Positions 1 to 11,349 of a stretch of DNA of 64,000 bases are shown here, in pieces; within the stretch, counting starts at the first letter, position 1, and each line of letters opens with the position of its first letter. Made by a program: the position numbers and the translations under genes. The notes beneath the pieces were generated by a model. It searched no databases, was not told the DNA's origin, and saw only the letters and a program-made list of their open reading frames with translations. The DNA comes from Peteryoungia aggregata LMG 23059 (lineage in GTDB: Bacteria > Pseudomonadota > Alphaproteobacteria > Rhizobiales > Rhizobiaceae): assembly GCF_030814435.1 (NCBI RefSeq), contig NZ_JAUSUW010000009.1:62001-126000 (forward strand). The letters are read 5' to 3'.

Positions 1-2
1 TC

Positions 3-92
3 CGGACACCGCGCTACTGGCGAATGATGAACGAAGCGCCGACCTTGCTGATGATCGTGATCGTCGTGCTTGCCGTCGTGAAACCCTTTTAA
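3..92 (+). CDS. hemJ: HemJ-type protoporphyrinogen oxidase, C-terminal end (partial)
   Basis: Only the last 29 codons and the TAA stop are in the window; the gene begins to the left. The tail contains an RYWRMMNE segment, a hydrophobic helix and a terminal VVKPF, which resembles the C-terminus of the HemJ/UPF0093 membrane protein that oxidises protoporphyrinogen IX in haem synthesis. HemJ next to rho is the usual order in rhizobia, where hemE and the chromosomal origin lie just beyond. The identification rests on a short tail plus gene order, so it is likely but not certain. Confidence 0.65.
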   Translation, partial: RTPRYWRMMNEAPTLLMIVIVVLAVVKPF

Positions 93-117
93 GATTTTCG
101 AGAGATCGCTTTATTTT

Positions 118-142
118 CGCAAGCGAGGGCTTTTCGCTTGCG
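118..142 (+). promoter_or_regulatory. 9-bp inverted repeat in the rho leader
   Basis: CGCAAGCGA (118-126) and TCGCTTGCG (134-142) are perfect reverse complements around a 7-nt loop, in the 192-bp gap between hemJ and rho. No T-run follows on either strand, so it is not a classical terminator. It may end hemJ transcription inefficiently or be part of the rho mRNA leader. The rest of the gap shows no gene. Confidence 0.4.
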
Positions 143-284
143 GTCGAATCCACGAGTCGCTATTTTCGCGCCACCTCCTCTATTGGCTTGCGTAATATTC
201 AGTCATTTGCGGCCTTCGCGATCGTACCGAATTCCACCAGCTCGCCGCTCCCCTTCAAAATTCTATCTGACGTGGTCCCTCTTC

Positions 285-1550
<1,266 letters not shown>

Positions 1551-1598
1551 CGGGTTCCGGCTGTGGCCGGGGCTCCTTAGGCAGCGCGGAGGAGCGAT

Positions 1599-2927
1599 GT
1601 GACGAGTACTCCATCCGATACCATCTTTGCGCTTGCTTCGGGCGGCCTACCTTCAGGTGTTGCCGTTATCAGGATCAGCGGCCCTGTCTGCCGTGCCATT
1701 GTGGAAACGATGGCAGGCGGATTGCCACAAACACGTGTGGCTACCTTACGTTCTATCCGGTCCGTAGATGGACAGGTGCTCGACCAGGGACTTGTTTTGT
1801 TTTTTGCGGGCCCCCACTCCTTCACAGGTGAAGATTGTGCCGAGTTCCAGCTTCATGGAGGACGCGCTGTCGTCAATGCAGTTCTCCATTGCTTAGCCGG
1901 ATTCCCTCAGTCACGGCTGGCGGAAGCTGGTGAATTCTCGAAACGTGCTTTCGCCAACGGCAAGATGGACCTCGTAGAGGTCGAAGGTCTTGCAGATCTT
2001 CTGGCGGCTGAAACGGAGATGCAGCGCCGGTTGGCCAGCGAGCAAGCTGGTGGTCGACTTTCCGCTGTCTACGAGGGTTGGAGGGAGAAGCTGATCGTGG
2101 CTCGTTCCATGCTCGAGGCGGAATTGGATTTCAGTGACGAAGGTGATATTCCCGGGTCCGTTTCCGATCGGGTTTGGGTTGGCGTCTCGGAACTGAAAGA
2201 AGAAGTCGATCGGGTACTTGATGACCTTCGGGCAGGCGAGATCATTCGTGATGGCTTCAAGGTGGCGCTCGCCGGGCGTCCGAATGTCGGCAAATCGAGC
2301 CTGATGAATGCGCTGGCCGGCCGTGATGTCGCTATAGTCACACCGATCGCCGGCACAACGCGTGATGTGGTGCATTGCGAACTGGACATCTGCGGATACA
2401 AGTTCGATCTCTACGATACAGCAGGCGTCCGTGAAACAGGCGACCTTGTCGAGCAAGAGGGTATCCGTCGCGCACTTCGCACGGTCGAGGGTGCCGACCT
2501 TGTCCTCGAGCTCATCGACCTCTCTCAGGCGCCGGACCAGGTGTCACAGCTCATTGGTCCAGCGACAAGGATAGGCACCAAAGTCGATCTCGTTGAACCG
2601 GAAGCGGCTTCCCTGCACGGTTGTGATTTTGTCGTGTCCACGGTGGATGAACGTGGGTTGGATGAGTTGAGAGATTACCTACTGGACTGCGTCAAGAAGC
2701 GTACTGACGTCAGTAGTCTTGCAATTCCAAGTCGTTTGAGGCATGCACAGCGCCTGCGCTCCGCTTCTGGTTTCCTCGGCTCTGCCCTTCAGGGTGAGTT
2801 CAAGCCTCTGGAATTACGCGCAGAGGACTTGCGCCTGGCATCTGTCGAGCTGGCGCGCGTCACGGGTCGTATCGATACCGAAATGCTTTTGGGCAAAATT
2901 TTCTCCGAATTCTGTGTCGGCAAGTGA
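1599..2927 (+). CDS. mnmE: tRNA modification GTPase MnmE
   Basis: Works with MnmG to put the 5-carboxymethylaminomethyl group on wobble uridine 34 of certain tRNAs. The 442-residue product has the N-terminal folate-binding domain (about 1-118), a helical domain, an inserted G domain with G1 GRPNVGKS (226-233), a GTTRD switch and a DTAG motif, and the conserved C-terminal CVGK with catalytic Cys439. The G4 position reads TKVD rather than NKxD. The start is GTG 1599, preceded by a strong GGAGGAG; an overlapping ATG at 1597 is followed at once by TGA. The stop codon lies inside a parS site. Next downstream is its partner gene mnmG. Confidence 0.96.
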   Translation: MTSTPSDTIFALASGGLPSGVAVIRISGPVCRAIVETMAGGLPQTRVATLRSIRSVDGQVLDQGLVLFFAGPHSFTGEDCAEFQLHGGRAVVNAVLHCLAGFPQSRLAEAGEFSKRAFANGKMDLVEVEGLADLLAAETEMQRRLASEQAGGRLSAVYEGWREKLIVARSMLEAELDFSDEGDIPGSVSDRVWVGVSELKEEVDRVLDDLRAGEIIRDGFKVALAGRPNVGKSSLMNALAGRDVAIVTPIAGTTRDVVHCELDICGYKFDLYDTAGVRETGDLVEQEGIRRALRTVEGADLVLELIDLSQAPDQVSQLIGPATRIGTKVDLVEPEAASLHGCDFVVSTVDERGLDELRDYLLDCVKKRTDVSSLAIPSRLRHAQRLRSASGFLGSALQGEFKPLELRAEDLRLASVELARVTGRIDTEMLLGKIFSEFCVGK

Positions 2928-2940
2928 TTCACGTGAAACA
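2925..2940. other. parS: parS centromere site 1 (ParB binding)
   Basis: The 16-bp sequence TGATTCACGTGAAACA matches the bacterial parS consensus TGTTTCACGTGAAACA at 15 of 16 positions, with the central CACGTG intact. It overlaps the mnmE stop codon and lies about 3.4 kb from parB. A second site lies at 4861. Confidence 0.88.
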
Positions 2941-2954
2941 GGGTGGATAGAAAC

Positions 2955-4826
2955 ATGTCTGGGACGTTTTTTGACGTCATCGTTGTTGGCGGTGGCCACG
3001 CAGGTACGGAAGCTGCCGCTGCTGCGGCCCGTATGGGCGCGCAAACCGCTCTTGTAACCCACCGTACAGACACTATCGGCGTGATGTCTTGCAACCCGGC
3101 GATTGGGGGCCTGGGTAAGGGGCATCTCGTTCGCGAGATCGATGCTCTCGATGGATTGATGGGCAGGGCGGCAGACGATGGTGGCATTCAGTTCCGTATG
3201 CTCAATCGCAAAAAGGGCCCAGCCGTCTGGGGTCCCCGCACACAAGCGGATCGGAACCTATACAAAAATGCCGTTCAACGGTACCTGAAAGATATACCCA
3301 ACCTCAGCATCGTTGAAGGCGGTGTAACCGGTCTCATTCGAGTCGGTAGCGAAATTAATGGTATACGCCTCCAGGATGGTTCGCAGCTGATCGCGAGAGC
3401 CGTGGTTCTGACTACGGGTACGTTTCTAAACGGTCTCATCCATATTGGTGATCGGCAGATCCCTGCGGGACGGGTCGGCGAAGCCCCTGCCCTTGGTCTT
3501 AGCGGAGATCTTAGTGCCCTTGGACTGACTTTGGGGCGATTGAAGACGGGGACGCCTGCGCGCCTAGATCGCGGGAGTATCCGTTGGGACGCCTTGGAGA
3601 AGCAAGAAGCGGATGTTGATCCAATACCTTTCTCATTCATGACGGATCGGATCACCACGCCCCAGATTGCCTGCGCAATCACGCGGACGACCTCAAAGAC
3701 CCACGAGATCATTCGAGAGAATATTCATCGTTCCGCCATGTATTCGGGGAAGATCGAAGGAGTGGGCCCACGTTACTGCCCCTCAATCGAGGACAAGATC
3801 AATCGTTTCGGTGACCGTGACGGGCATCAGATCTTTCTTGAGCCGGAAGGGTTGGATGACGACACAGTCTATCCAAATGGTATCTCCACGTCGCTTCCGG
3901 AGGAGGTTCAGGAAGCCTTCATACGATCGATCCCTGGCCTCGAAGACGTTCGCATCCTGCAAGCCGGTTATGCGATCGAATACGATTATGTTGATCCCCA
4001 GCAACTGGACTTGACGCTCAGCGTCAAGACGACGAGGGGACTGTACCTTGCCGGTCAAATCAATGGCACAACCGGATACGAGGAAGCTGGTGCGCAGGGG
4101 CTGGTCGCCGGTTTGAATGCAGCGCTCTTTGCCGCTGGCTCGGTGCCGACAGTCTTCAGCCGGACCGAGTCCTATATCGGGGTGATGATCGACGATCTGA
4201 CGTCTCGCGGTGTCGCAGAACCCTATCGGATGTTCACCTCGCGCGCCGAGTATCGGTTGTCTCTCCGGGCCGATAACGCTGACATGAGATTGACTCCTCT
4301 TGGTATCAGGCTGGGGTGTGTTGGCTCTGAGCGTCGGGCCAAATTTCTTGATTATCAGCAGCAGCGCCTTGATCTGTTTGAGGCGCTGGGTAGCTTGGTT
4401 TGTTCGCCAAACGAAATGGCTGCTGCGGGAGTTTCGGTCAACCAGGACGGCCGTCGGAGGTCGGCGCGCGAGATCCTGGCTTATCCAGACGTTTCCTGGT
4501 CCGACGTTGTGAAGGTATGGCCTGATCTTGCGTCATGTGATGAGAAAATCTCCGATGCCGTTTCGATTGATTGCCTCTATGAGATCTACCTGGAACGGCA
4601 GAGTGCTGACATCCAGAGTGTTCGTGCAGAGGAAGAGCGTGCGATCCCCGTGGATTTCGACTATTCGTCGTTGTCCGGTTTATCCAACGAGTTGAAGGGG
4701 AAACTCAGCGCACTTCGGCCACACAATGTGGCGCAGGCATCGGGGATTGAGGGGATGACGCCGGCTGCCGTCGCGCTGCTGGTTGGTCACCTTCGTAAGA
4801 CAACGAATTCGAGGTTGGCGTCTTGA
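2955..4826 (+). CDS. mnmG: tRNA uridine-5-carboxymethylaminomethyl(34) synthesis enzyme MnmG
   Basis: FAD/NADH-dependent partner of MnmE in wobble-uridine modification. From ATG 2955 the product is 623 residues, near the usual family length. The N-terminus carries the dinucleotide-binding [11 protein letters not shown] with the AARMG helix, followed by the SCNPAIGG(L)GKG family motif, a GTFLNG segment and, in the C-terminal half, SRAEYRL. A GTG at 2943 is in frame and would add four residues (MDRN); I prefer the ATG because the FAD motif conventionally begins very near the start. The gene lies between two parS sites, and its stop overlaps the rsmG start as TGATG. Confidence 0.95.
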   Translation: MSGTFFDVIVVGGGHAGTEAAAAAARMGAQTALVTHRTDTIGVMSCNPAIGGLGKGHLVREIDALDGLMGRAADDGGIQFRMLNRKKGPAVWGPRTQADRNLYKNAVQRYLKDIPNLSIVEGGVTGLIRVGSEINGIRLQDGSQLIARAVVLTTGTFLNGLIHIGDRQIPAGRVGEAPALGLSGDLSALGLTLGRLKTGTPARLDRGSIRWDALEKQEADVDPIPFSFMTDRITTPQIACAITRTTSKTHEIIRENIHRSAMYSGKIEGVGPRYCPSIEDKINRFGDRDGHQIFLEPEGLDDDTVYPNGISTSLPEEVQEAFIRSIPGLEDVRILQAGYAIEYDYVDPQQLDLTLSVKTTRGLYLAGQINGTTGYEEAGAQGLVAGLNAALFAAGSVPTVFSRTESYIGVMIDDLTSRGVAEPYRMFTSRAEYRLSLRADNADMRLTPLGIRLGCVGSERRAKFLDYQQQRLDLFEALGSLVCSPNEMAAAGVSVNQDGRRRSAREILAYPDVSWSDVVKVWPDLASCDEKISDAVSIDCLYEIYLERQSADIQSVRAEEERAIPVDFDYSSLSGLSNELKGKLSALRPHNVAQASGIEGMTPAAVALLVGHLRKTTNSRLAS

Positions 4827-5458
4827 TGAGAATGCTCTCTACCACATCGCCTGGAATTACTGTTTCACGTGAAACGCAGGAACGACTAGAAAAATTCGCA
4901 AATCTGTTTCTGAAATGGTCGGCGAAGATAAATCTCGTCGCGCCATCGACAACGGAACAGCTATGGTCGCGCCACATCTCGGATTCATTACAACTCCGAA
5001 ACATCTCACCCTTGCCTGGCCGCTGGATCGACCTCGGCAGTGGCGGCGGTTTTCCGGGGATAATCATGGCGATCGTCCTGGCAGAGACCGAGGATGGCTG
5101 GGTTGACCTTGTGGAGAGCAATCACAAAAAGTGCAGCTTCCTGCGTATGGCCATCACCGAGACTGGGGGACGAGGATCCGTTCATCCACTGCGGATCGAA
5201 GACGCCGCTAAAAATCTGCCGGCACCCGATTGCATATCCGCCCGCGCACTGGCGGAGCTCGATCTTCTGTTCGATTACGCCCGTCCATGGGCTGAGAAGA
5301 ATGACAAGCTCAAAATGCTCTTCCATAAAGGGCGGGATTACCAAACAGAGATCGATAAAGCGCGTGGTCGCTGGGACTTCGATCTGATAAAACACCAAAG
5401 CGTGGTCGAGGAAGATTCCGTGATCCTGGAGATCACCTCGCTGACACGCAGGGTTTAA
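4826..5458 (+). CDS. rsmG: 16S rRNA (guanine(527)-N7)-methyltransferase RsmG
   Basis: SAM-dependent methyltransferase acting on G527 of 16S rRNA. The 210-residue product has the SAM-binding [11 protein letters not shown] motif at about residues 66-76, followed by a conserved VES acidic loop. ATG 4826 shares one base with the mnmG stop; a TTG at 4823 and an ATG at 4832 are the other in-frame starts. Near the N-terminus the residues VSRET are encoded by a parS site (4861-4876), so the protein sequence there is constrained by the DNA site. It lies directly ahead of parAB, the common gidB-parA-parB arrangement. Confidence 0.95.
   Translation: MRMLSTTSPGITVSRETQERLEKFANLFLKWSAKINLVAPSTTEQLWSRHISDSLQLRNISPLPGRWIDLGSGGGFPGIIMAIVLAETEDGWVDLVESNHKKCSFLRMAITETGGRGSVHPLRIEDAAKNLPAPDCISARALAELDLLFDYARPWAEKNDKLKMLFHKGRDYQTEIDKARGRWDFDLIKHQSVVEEDSVILEITSLTRRV
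4861..4876. other. parS: parS centromere site 2, inside the start of rsmG
   Basis: TGTTTCACGTGAAACG matches the parS consensus TGTTTCACGTGAAACA at 15 of 16 bases, and its central 14 bp are a perfect palindrome. It lies within coding sequence and specifies Val-Ser-Arg-Glu-Thr of RsmG. It is 1.4 kb upstream of parB. Confidence 0.92.
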
Positions 5459-5473
5459 CGCTTCGGGTGCCAA

Positions 5474-6268
5474 ATGAGTCTCGAAAAGAACCGTATCATT
5501 ACCATCGCCAATCAGAAGGGCGGTGTGGGAAAGACCACGACGGCCATCAATCTCGCTACAGCCCTTGCGGCGATCGGCGAGAAGGTGTTGATTGTCGATC
5601 TCGACCCCCAGGGTAATGCCAGCACCGGACTTGGTATTGATCGGCGCGATCGACATCTGTCGTCCTACGATGTCTTGATCGGCTCTCATTCGATCACCGA
5701 GACGGCGCTGGAAACTGCGGTACCGAACCTGTCCATCGTCCCCTCGACGATGGACCTGCTTGGGTTCGAAATGGAAATTTCACAACAGGCTGACCGGGTG
5801 TTCCGTCTGCGCAAGGCGCTCAATCTCGATGACGCGCGGGCCTACAGCTACGTGTTGTTGGACTGCCCCCCCTCCTTCAACCTTCTGACGATGAATGCGA
5901 TGGCCGCCGCACATTCGGTTCTCGTACCGCTGCAGTGTGAATTTTTCGCGTTGGAGGGGCTCAGTCAGTTGCTCGAGACCATCAATCAGGTCCGGCAGAC
6001 CGTCAATCCGACACTCGATATCCAAGGGATCGTCCTGACGATGTTTGACTCGCGCAACAATCTGGCGCAGCAGGTGGTAAGCGACGTTCGTGAACATCTC
6101 GGCGAGAAGGTTTACGCGACCCTCATACCACGGAATGTCCGAGTTTCTGAGGCGCCATCCTATGGTAAGCCGGCTATTCTTTATGATCTCAAATGCGCGG
6201 GTAGCCAGGCCTATCTGCAATTGGCCTCAGAGGTCATTCAGCGTGAACGGCAGCGAAAAGCAGCCTAA
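5474..6268 (+). CDS. parA: Chromosome partitioning ATPase ParA
   Basis: Nucleoid-associated Walker ATPase that moves ParB-parS complexes to segregate the origin region. The 264-residue chromosomal-type product lacks an N-terminal DNA-binding extension. It has the deviant Walker A KGGVGKTT (15-22), the LIVDLDPQGNAS motif and the DCPPSFNLL Walker B region. It starts at ATG 5474, 15 bp after rsmG, and parB follows 21 bp downstream, so the genes are probably one operon. The nearby parS sites show this is the primary chromosomal system, not a plasmid repABC system. Confidence 0.97.
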   Translation: MSLEKNRIITIANQKGGVGKTTTAINLATALAAIGEKVLIVDLDPQGNASTGLGIDRRDRHLSSYDVLIGSHSITETALETAVPNLSIVPSTMDLLGFEMEISQQADRVFRLRKALNLDDARAYSYVLLDCPPSFNLLTMNAMAAAHSVLVPLQCEFFALEGLSQLLETINQVRQTVNPTLDIQGIVLTMFDSRNNLAQQVVSDVREHLGEKVYATLIPRNVRVSEAPSYGKPAILYDLKCAGSQAYLQLASEVIQRERQRKAA

Positions 6269-6289
6269 TCTTCGTACAAGGGTGTGAGT

Positions 6290-7171
6290 ATGAGCGAAGA
6301 CGTATCGAAACGACGCCTCGGACGTGGTCTGGCGGCTTTGATCGGAGAGATGGATCAGCCCGTTCCGGCCGGGGAAGCGCGTTCGAGCGTCAATCCGGAT
6401 CGTACTGTACCGATCGAGTTCGTTGCCCGCAGCCCGAAGAACCCGCGTCGCTATTTCGATGAGGCGGAGCTTCAGGATCTCGCTGGTTCAATTCGCCAGC
6501 ACGGCATCGTGCAGCCGGTTGTGGTTCGAACAATCGGTGCTGATCGATATGAGATCATCGCCGGTGAACGGCGCTGGCGCGCTGCGCAACTGGCCGGCCT
6601 GGTGCAGATCCCTGTCATTGTCCGGGACGTCGATGATCGCACAGCGCTGGAACTGGCTATCGTTGAAAACGTGCAGCGAGCTGATCTCAATCCTCTTGAA
6701 GAGGCTCTGGGTTATGAGCAGCTGATCGCAGAGCACGGATATACACAGAATGACCTCGGTGAAATCATCGGGAAAAGCCGCAGCCATGTTGCCAACAGCC
6801 TGCGCCTGCTGAAGTTGCCGGACCCCGTTCGCGACATGCTGGCGGATGGCAGTCTTTCGGCTGGTCATGCCCGCGCCTTGGTCTCGACACCGGACCCTGT
6901 GACACTTGCTAAGACAATTGCGCAGAAGGGTCTGTCGGTTCGCGATGCCGAAAAGCTGGCGCAGAACCATATCAAGGCACAAAGTTCTCCTGCGCCTGCG
7001 GAAATCCGCGATGTAAAAGATTCAGATACGGTTGCCCTTGAGCGGAGCCTCTCCGACCGGCTCGGCCTGTCCGTATCCATAACACACAAAGGTGGCGGCG
7101 GTCAGCTGAGGATCAATTACAAGACCTTGGACCAGTTGGAAGAGATTTGCCGCCTGCTCGAGGCTCGTTAG
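6290..7171 (+). CDS. parB: Chromosome partitioning protein ParB
   Basis: CTP-dependent DNA clamp that loads at parS and spreads. The 293-residue product has an N-terminal RRLGRGLAALIG segment that contacts ParA, the ParB/Srx CTPase domain with PRRYF and GERRWRAA motifs, a helix-turn-helix (YTQNDLGEIIGKSRSHVAN) that reads parS, and a C-terminal dimerisation domain. I start at ATG 6290 because AAGGG lies at a suitable distance; GTG 6284 is in frame and adds two residues. The last bases overlap the end of the convergent holA gene, leaving no room for a terminator between them. Confidence 0.96.
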   Translation: MSEDVSKRRLGRGLAALIGEMDQPVPAGEARSSVNPDRTVPIEFVARSPKNPRRYFDEAELQDLAGSIRQHGIVQPVVVRTIGADRYEIIAGERRWRAAQLAGLVQIPVIVRDVDDRTALELAIVENVQRADLNPLEEALGYEQLIAEHGYTQNDLGEIIGKSRSHVANSLRLLKLPDPVRDMLADGSLSAGHARALVSTPDPVTLAKTIAQKGLSVRDAEKLAQNHIKAQSSPAPAEIRDVKDSDTVALERSLSDRLGLSVSITHKGGGGQLRINYKTLDQLEEICRLLEAR

Positions 7172-8214
7172 GCACTGCGATTTCGCCGGGCGGACTGCAA
7201 GGTTGTTGCAAGCAGTGTTTGGATGGCAGTGTTGTCTTCCAGCGCTGCATTCTGGCGGGTTTGAAGGATCGCCGCATTCAGCCTCGCGGTCTCGCGCGCG
7301 ATGTCCGAACTGTTCCAGTTCCGTAACGCTTTCTCGATGATGGGTTTGCGTTTGAAATGGATCCCACGCCCGAGCGTCTGCATGACCTGCCCCGCCTGTT
7401 GCTGTCGTTCCTCCATCTCCAGACGCATGGTTTCCAGAAGTTGCAGCTGCTTCATTGTTCCCTGGAGCACAAGGAAGACTGCCGTCTTGGATGCAATGAC
7501 TTTCTGTATGGCATGGAGGAAGCCATCGGGATCACCACCCAGAACGGCATCCACGACTTCATCGGTAGAGACGGCACTGGCGTCGCCCACGATATCCAAC
7601 ACGTGCTGGTCATCGACCAGTTGATCCTTGAGGCAGTAGAGGATCAGCTTCTGTATCTCGTTGCGGGACGCGATTCGATCACCACCGATGGACTCCAGCA
7701 GCAGCTCTCGCGCCGCTGGCGTGATCCTCAAGTTGCTTGCGGCCATTTCTGCATCGATGAGGGCACTTAAAGCCCGGGCATCGTCCTGATAGCAGGGGAT
7801 GCAGGCGATGCTGCGCTCGGATTCGGCGACCTTGCGGAGAGCGGAGCCCTTTTTCAGGTCGCCGGCCTCGATCAGCACATAGCTTCCTTCTGGTGCATGT
7901 GTCGCGAGATGGGATAGACCGTCGACCAGTTGTTTTTCATTGGCCGCGCCACGGATCCAGATCAGTTTCTCTCCACCGAACAAACCGAAGGCGTTCACCT
8001 CATCGATAAGGCGCCCAGGGTCTGCCTGGATATCGCCGATGTCCAGGCGGATCAGTGCAAAACCATCGCTGAGATCGACACCGGTCGTCTTTGCTATCTG
8101 CGCTGCACGTTCTGCCACGAGACCACGGTCTGGCCCGTAGATGACGAAGAGCCGATAATGTCGGGCAGACTTTTGAAGAAATCCTTCAAACTCGTGAGAC
8201 TTGATCTCCGCCAT
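7168..8214 (-). CDS. holA: DNA polymerase III subunit delta HolA
   Basis: Clamp-loader wrench subunit that opens the sliding clamp. The 348-residue protein has the family layout: a degenerate AAA+ fold starting FVIYGPDRGLVAERA, a LIWIRG strand, an ALSALID helix-rich middle and the C-terminal collar domain. It is the last gene of the minus-strand unit leuS-lptE-holA, 8 bp after the lptE stop. Its stop overlaps the parB stop by four bases. Assignment is by overall similarity to delta, and the conserved neighbour order supports it. Confidence 0.9.
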   Translation of the reverse strand: MAEIKSHEFEGFLQKSARHYRLFVIYGPDRGLVAERAAQIAKTTGVDLSDGFALIRLDIGDIQADPGRLIDEVNAFGLFGGEKLIWIRGAANEKQLVDGLSHLATHAPEGSYVLIEAGDLKKGSALRKVAESERSIACIPCYQDDARALSALIDAEMAASNLRITPAARELLLESIGGDRIASRNEIQKLILYCLKDQLVDDQHVLDIVGDASAVSTDEVVDAVLGGDPDGFLHAIQKVIASKTAVFLVLQGTMKQLQLLETMRLEMEERQQQAGQVMQTLGRGIHFKRKPIIEKALRNWNSSDIARETARLNAAILQTRQNAALEDNTAIQTLLATTLQSARRNRSA

Positions 8215-8222
8215 GATCGCCT

Positions 8223-8738
8223 TCAGCGACCAAGCGCCATGGAAAGGTCCGCATAGATGAGTTCGGCCAATTCGCGTGCTGCACGATCCTCGGCGTCCCG
8301 TACGGCGCGCAGCTTTGCGAACTCCTGTCTTGGATAGTCGAACAATGCGACCGTCTGCCGACGTCCCGTTTTCAGCACGGTGTCGTCCGATATCCGCTTC
8401 AGCGTGTAGCTGCCGGTTGCAACGGCACGGCCGGAATTCGGCGTGTCCGCCCCCTTTTCCAGAAGCACGCCCGACACCGAACTGCTCACGGTGAGGTCAA
8501 CCCGGTACTCCGGTGTCTTGGTTTCGTCTCCACCGCTTGTCAGGAAAATCAGGCGGTTACGGGTTTCCAGGCCGACGCGGTCAGTCGCCTCGGAATAGGC
8601 AATCGCCGCGAGCGCGCCGCGTGTCTCACCATTCGTGTCCTGATACAGGGGACGTGCCTGGCAACCTGCCAGAAGAAGCGCGGCTCCGATCAGAAGCGAG
8701 CGCCGAAGCACCGTGGATGGCTTGAGTTCAGAGGACAA
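8223..8738 (-). CDS. lptE: LPS-assembly lipoprotein LptE
   Basis: Outer-membrane lipoprotein that plugs and assembles the LptD translocon for lipopolysaccharide. The 171-residue product has a signal peptide with lipobox LLAGC (acylated Cys at about residue 26), followed by a short mixed alpha/beta domain typical of the LptE family, which is weakly conserved. Its start overlaps the end of leuS by 11 bp and holA follows 8 bp later, the usual rhizobial order. The lipobox and context carry most of the identification. Confidence 0.88.
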   Translation of the reverse strand: MSSELKPSTVLRRSLLIGAALLLAGCQARPLYQDTNGETRGALAAIAYSEATDRVGLETRNRLIFLTSGGDETKTPEYRVDLTVSSSVSGVLLEKGADTPNSGRAVATGSYTLKRISDDTVLKTGRRQTVALFDYPRQEFAKLRAVRDAEDRAARELAELIYADLSMALGR

Positions 8739-11349
8739 TATTCACGATCCTTAGCGGGACGACGATGATCTTCTTCGGAGCCTGGCCGTTGAGAGCGGCC
8801 TTCACGGCGTCGAGAGCCAAAACAGCTTCCTTTACGGCATTCTGGTCTGCGTCGCGTGCGATTGTCAATTCCGCACGCTTCTTGCCGTTGATCTGAACGG
8901 GCAAAACGACCTCGTTCTCTGCGACCAGTGTCTCCTCGAATTGCGGCCAGTCGGCCTTGGCAACGAGGCCGCCATTGCCCAGGACCGACCAGCATTCTTC
9001 CGCCAGATGCGGGGTCATGGGTGCAATCAGTTGGACAAGGATCTCAGCCGCATTGCGCACTGCTGCCACGTATGTTGCATCGCCCTGCCCGGCTGCAACA
9101 TTTGCCAAAGGCCCTGCAAGACTGTTGACCAATTCGTAGATACGGGCAATCGCCTTGTTGAAGGCGAGCTTGTCGAGGTCCGCCTGAACAGCCTTCAAAG
9201 TCCTGTGAGCGATCTGGGAAACCGCGAGACCATCGCCCTCCTGAGCCGGAACCGGCTTCACAGACTTCAGCCTCTCCGCTGCTTCGGAAACCAGGCGCCA
9301 GACGCGCTGGACAAAGCGATGGGCGCCTTCGACACCGGATTCCGACCAGATGACGTCACGATCCGGAGGGGAGTCGGACAGCACGAAGAAGCGCGCTGTA
9401 TCCGCGCCGTAGGAGCCGATGATGTCATCGGGATCGACGACATTCTTCTTAGACTTCGACATCTTCTCGATCGAGCCGATCCTGGCTTCCTGGCCATTGC
9501 TCAGGAGGAAAGCCCGACGGGCGCCGTCGGTCTCCTCGATCCTGAGATCGACAGGGGCAACCCATTCGCGCGTCAGACCTTCGCCGATGCTATAGGTCTC
9601 ATGGACGACCATGCCCTGGGTGAACAGACCCTTGAAGGGCTCCTTCAGGTCAAGATGACCGGTTTCGCGCATGGCGCGCGTGAAGAAGCGCGAATAGAGA
9701 AGATGCAGGATCGCATGCTCGATGCCGCCGATATATTGGTCGACGGGCAGCCAGTGATTGGCAACGGCCGGATCCGTCGGATTGTCTTCCCAGGGTGCGG
9801 TGAAGCGGGCGAAATACCAGCTCGAGTCGACGAAGGTATCCATCGTATCCGTCTCGCGACGGGCGTCCTTGCCGCAGCACGGGCAGGCAACGTGGCGCCA
9901 GGTCGGATGACGGTCGAGCGGATTGCCCGGCTTGTCGAAGCTGACGTCGTCAGGCAGCTTCACCGGCAGATCCTTCTTCGGCACGGGCACGACGCCGCAA
10001 TCGTCGCAGTGAATGACCGGGATCGGGCAGCCCCAATAGCGCTGGCGGGAAATGCCCCAGTCGCGCAGGCGGAAGTTGACCTTGCGTTCGCCTTGCGGCG
10101 CGCCATTCAGCTGTTCCGAGGACAGGCGCTTGGCCACTTCCTCAAAGGCTTCCGTCGTGGTCATGCCATCCAGGAAGCGCGAATTGATCATCACGCCGTC
10201 ATCGGTAAACGCGGTATCGCCGATCTCAAAGGTTGCGGCGTCGCTGTCCTTCGGCATGACGACCGGAACCACCGGCAAGTCATACTTGCGGGCGAAATCC
10301 AGGTCGCGCTGGTCGCCGGAGGGGCAGCCGAAGATGGCGCCCGTGCCGTATTCCATCAGGACGAAGTTCGCGACATAGACCGGCAGTTCCCAGCTCGGAT
10401 CGAGCGGGTGCTTCACACGGATACCGGTATCGATGCCCCTCTTCTCGGCGGTTTCGAGGGCCGCGAGCGACGTGCCGGCATGACGGCATTCCTGGCAGAA
10501 AGCGTCAACGGCTTCGTCACGGGCTGCCGCTTCTTTCGCCATCGGATGATTAGCGGCGATCGCTAAGAACGACGCACCGAACAGGGTATCGGGCCGCGTC
10601 GTGTAGACGGTCACCTCGCCGGCTTCGCTGCCGGACGCCACTTCCCAACGTACAGCCATGCCTTCAGAACGGCCGATCCAGTTCTTCTGCATCAGCCGAA
10701 CCTTTTCCGGCCACTGGTCGAGCTCATCGAGCGCGTCGAGCAGATCCTGGCTGAAATCGGTGATCTTGAAGAACCACTGCGTCAGTTCGCGCTGTTCGAC
10801 CAGTGCACCCGAGCGCCAGCCGCGACCGTCGATGACCTGCTCGTTGGCGAGCACCGTCATATCCTCGGGGTCCCAGTTGACCTTGGAGTTCTTGCGATAG
10901 ACCAGGCCCTTTTCCAGGAAATCCAGGAAGAGGTGCTGCTGACGGTGGTAGTAGTCGACGTCACAGGTCGCAAATTCGCGCGACCAGTCGAGCGACAGGC
11001 CCATTGACTTCAGCTGACCACGCATGGTGGCAATGTTTTCATAGGTCCAGGCCTTGGGGTGGACCTTGTTTTTCATCGCGGCGTTCTCCGCCGGCATGCC
11101 GAAGGCGTCCCAGCCCATCGGGTGCAGAACGTTGTAGCCGCGGGCACGCTTGTAACGAGCCACAACGTCGCCCATCGCATAGTTGCGGACATGGCCCATA
11201 TGGATGCGTCCCGACGGATAGGGGAACATCTCGAGGACGTAGTATTTCTCGCGCGGATCAGCATTGTCCGTCTCGAAGACTTTGTCTTCGGACCATTTCA
11301 CCTGCCAACGGGGCTCGGCGTCGCGCGGATTGTAACGTTCGGTAGCCAT
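8728..11349 (-). CDS. leuS: Leucyl-tRNA synthetase
   Basis: Class I aminoacyl-tRNA synthetase that charges tRNA-Leu. The 873-residue protein has the HIGH-type motif [11 protein letters not shown] (44-53), an inserted editing (CP1) domain, a cysteine-pair zinc-like segment (CDDCG and CPCCG), the KMSKS loop (about residue 630) and the C-terminal anticodon-binding domain. I start it at ATG 11349 ([10 protein letters not shown]) with GGAA upstream; the frame is open 21 codons further, but the family begins here. It is the first gene of leuS-lptE-holA and is divergent from the PLP-homeostasis gene; the 193-bp gap must hold both promoters. Confidence 0.97.
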   Translation of the reverse strand: MATERYNPRDAEPRWQVKWSEDKVFETDNADPREKYYVLEMFPYPSGRIHMGHVRNYAMGDVVARYKRARGYNVLHPMGWDAFGMPAENAAMKNKVHPKAWTYENIATMRGQLKSMGLSLDWSREFATCDVDYYHRQQHLFLDFLEKGLVYRKNSKVNWDPEDMTVLANEQVIDGRGWRSGALVEQRELTQWFFKITDFSQDLLDALDELDQWPEKVRLMQKNWIGRSEGMAVRWEVASGSEAGEVTVYTTRPDTLFGASFLAIAANHPMAKEAAARDEAVDAFCQECRHAGTSLAALETAEKRGIDTGIRVKHPLDPSWELPVYVANFVLMEYGTGAIFGCPSGDQRDLDFARKYDLPVVPVVMPKDSDAATFEIGDTAFTDDGVMINSRFLDGMTTTEAFEEVAKRLSSEQLNGAPQGERKVNFRLRDWGISRQRYWGCPIPVIHCDDCGVVPVPKKDLPVKLPDDVSFDKPGNPLDRHPTWRHVACPCCGKDARRETDTMDTFVDSSWYFARFTAPWEDNPTDPAVANHWLPVDQYIGGIEHAILHLLYSRFFTRAMRETGHLDLKEPFKGLFTQGMVVHETYSIGEGLTREWVAPVDLRIEETDGARRAFLLSNGQEARIGSIEKMSKSKKNVVDPDDIIGSYGADTARFFVLSDSPPDRDVIWSESGVEGAHRFVQRVWRLVSEAAERLKSVKPVPAQEGDGLAVSQIAHRTLKAVQADLDKLAFNKAIARIYELVNSLAGPLANVAAGQGDATYVAAVRNAAEILVQLIAPMTPHLAEECWSVLGNGGLVAKADWPQFEETLVAENEVVLPVQINGKKRAELTIARDADQNAVKEAVLALDAVKAALNGQAPKKIIVVPLRIVNIVL

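Noticed and set aside
138..284. N-terminal extension of Rho by 49 residues
   Set aside because: The extension overlaps a stem-loop, has no similarity to Rho, and the family start [10 protein letters not shown] is at 285.
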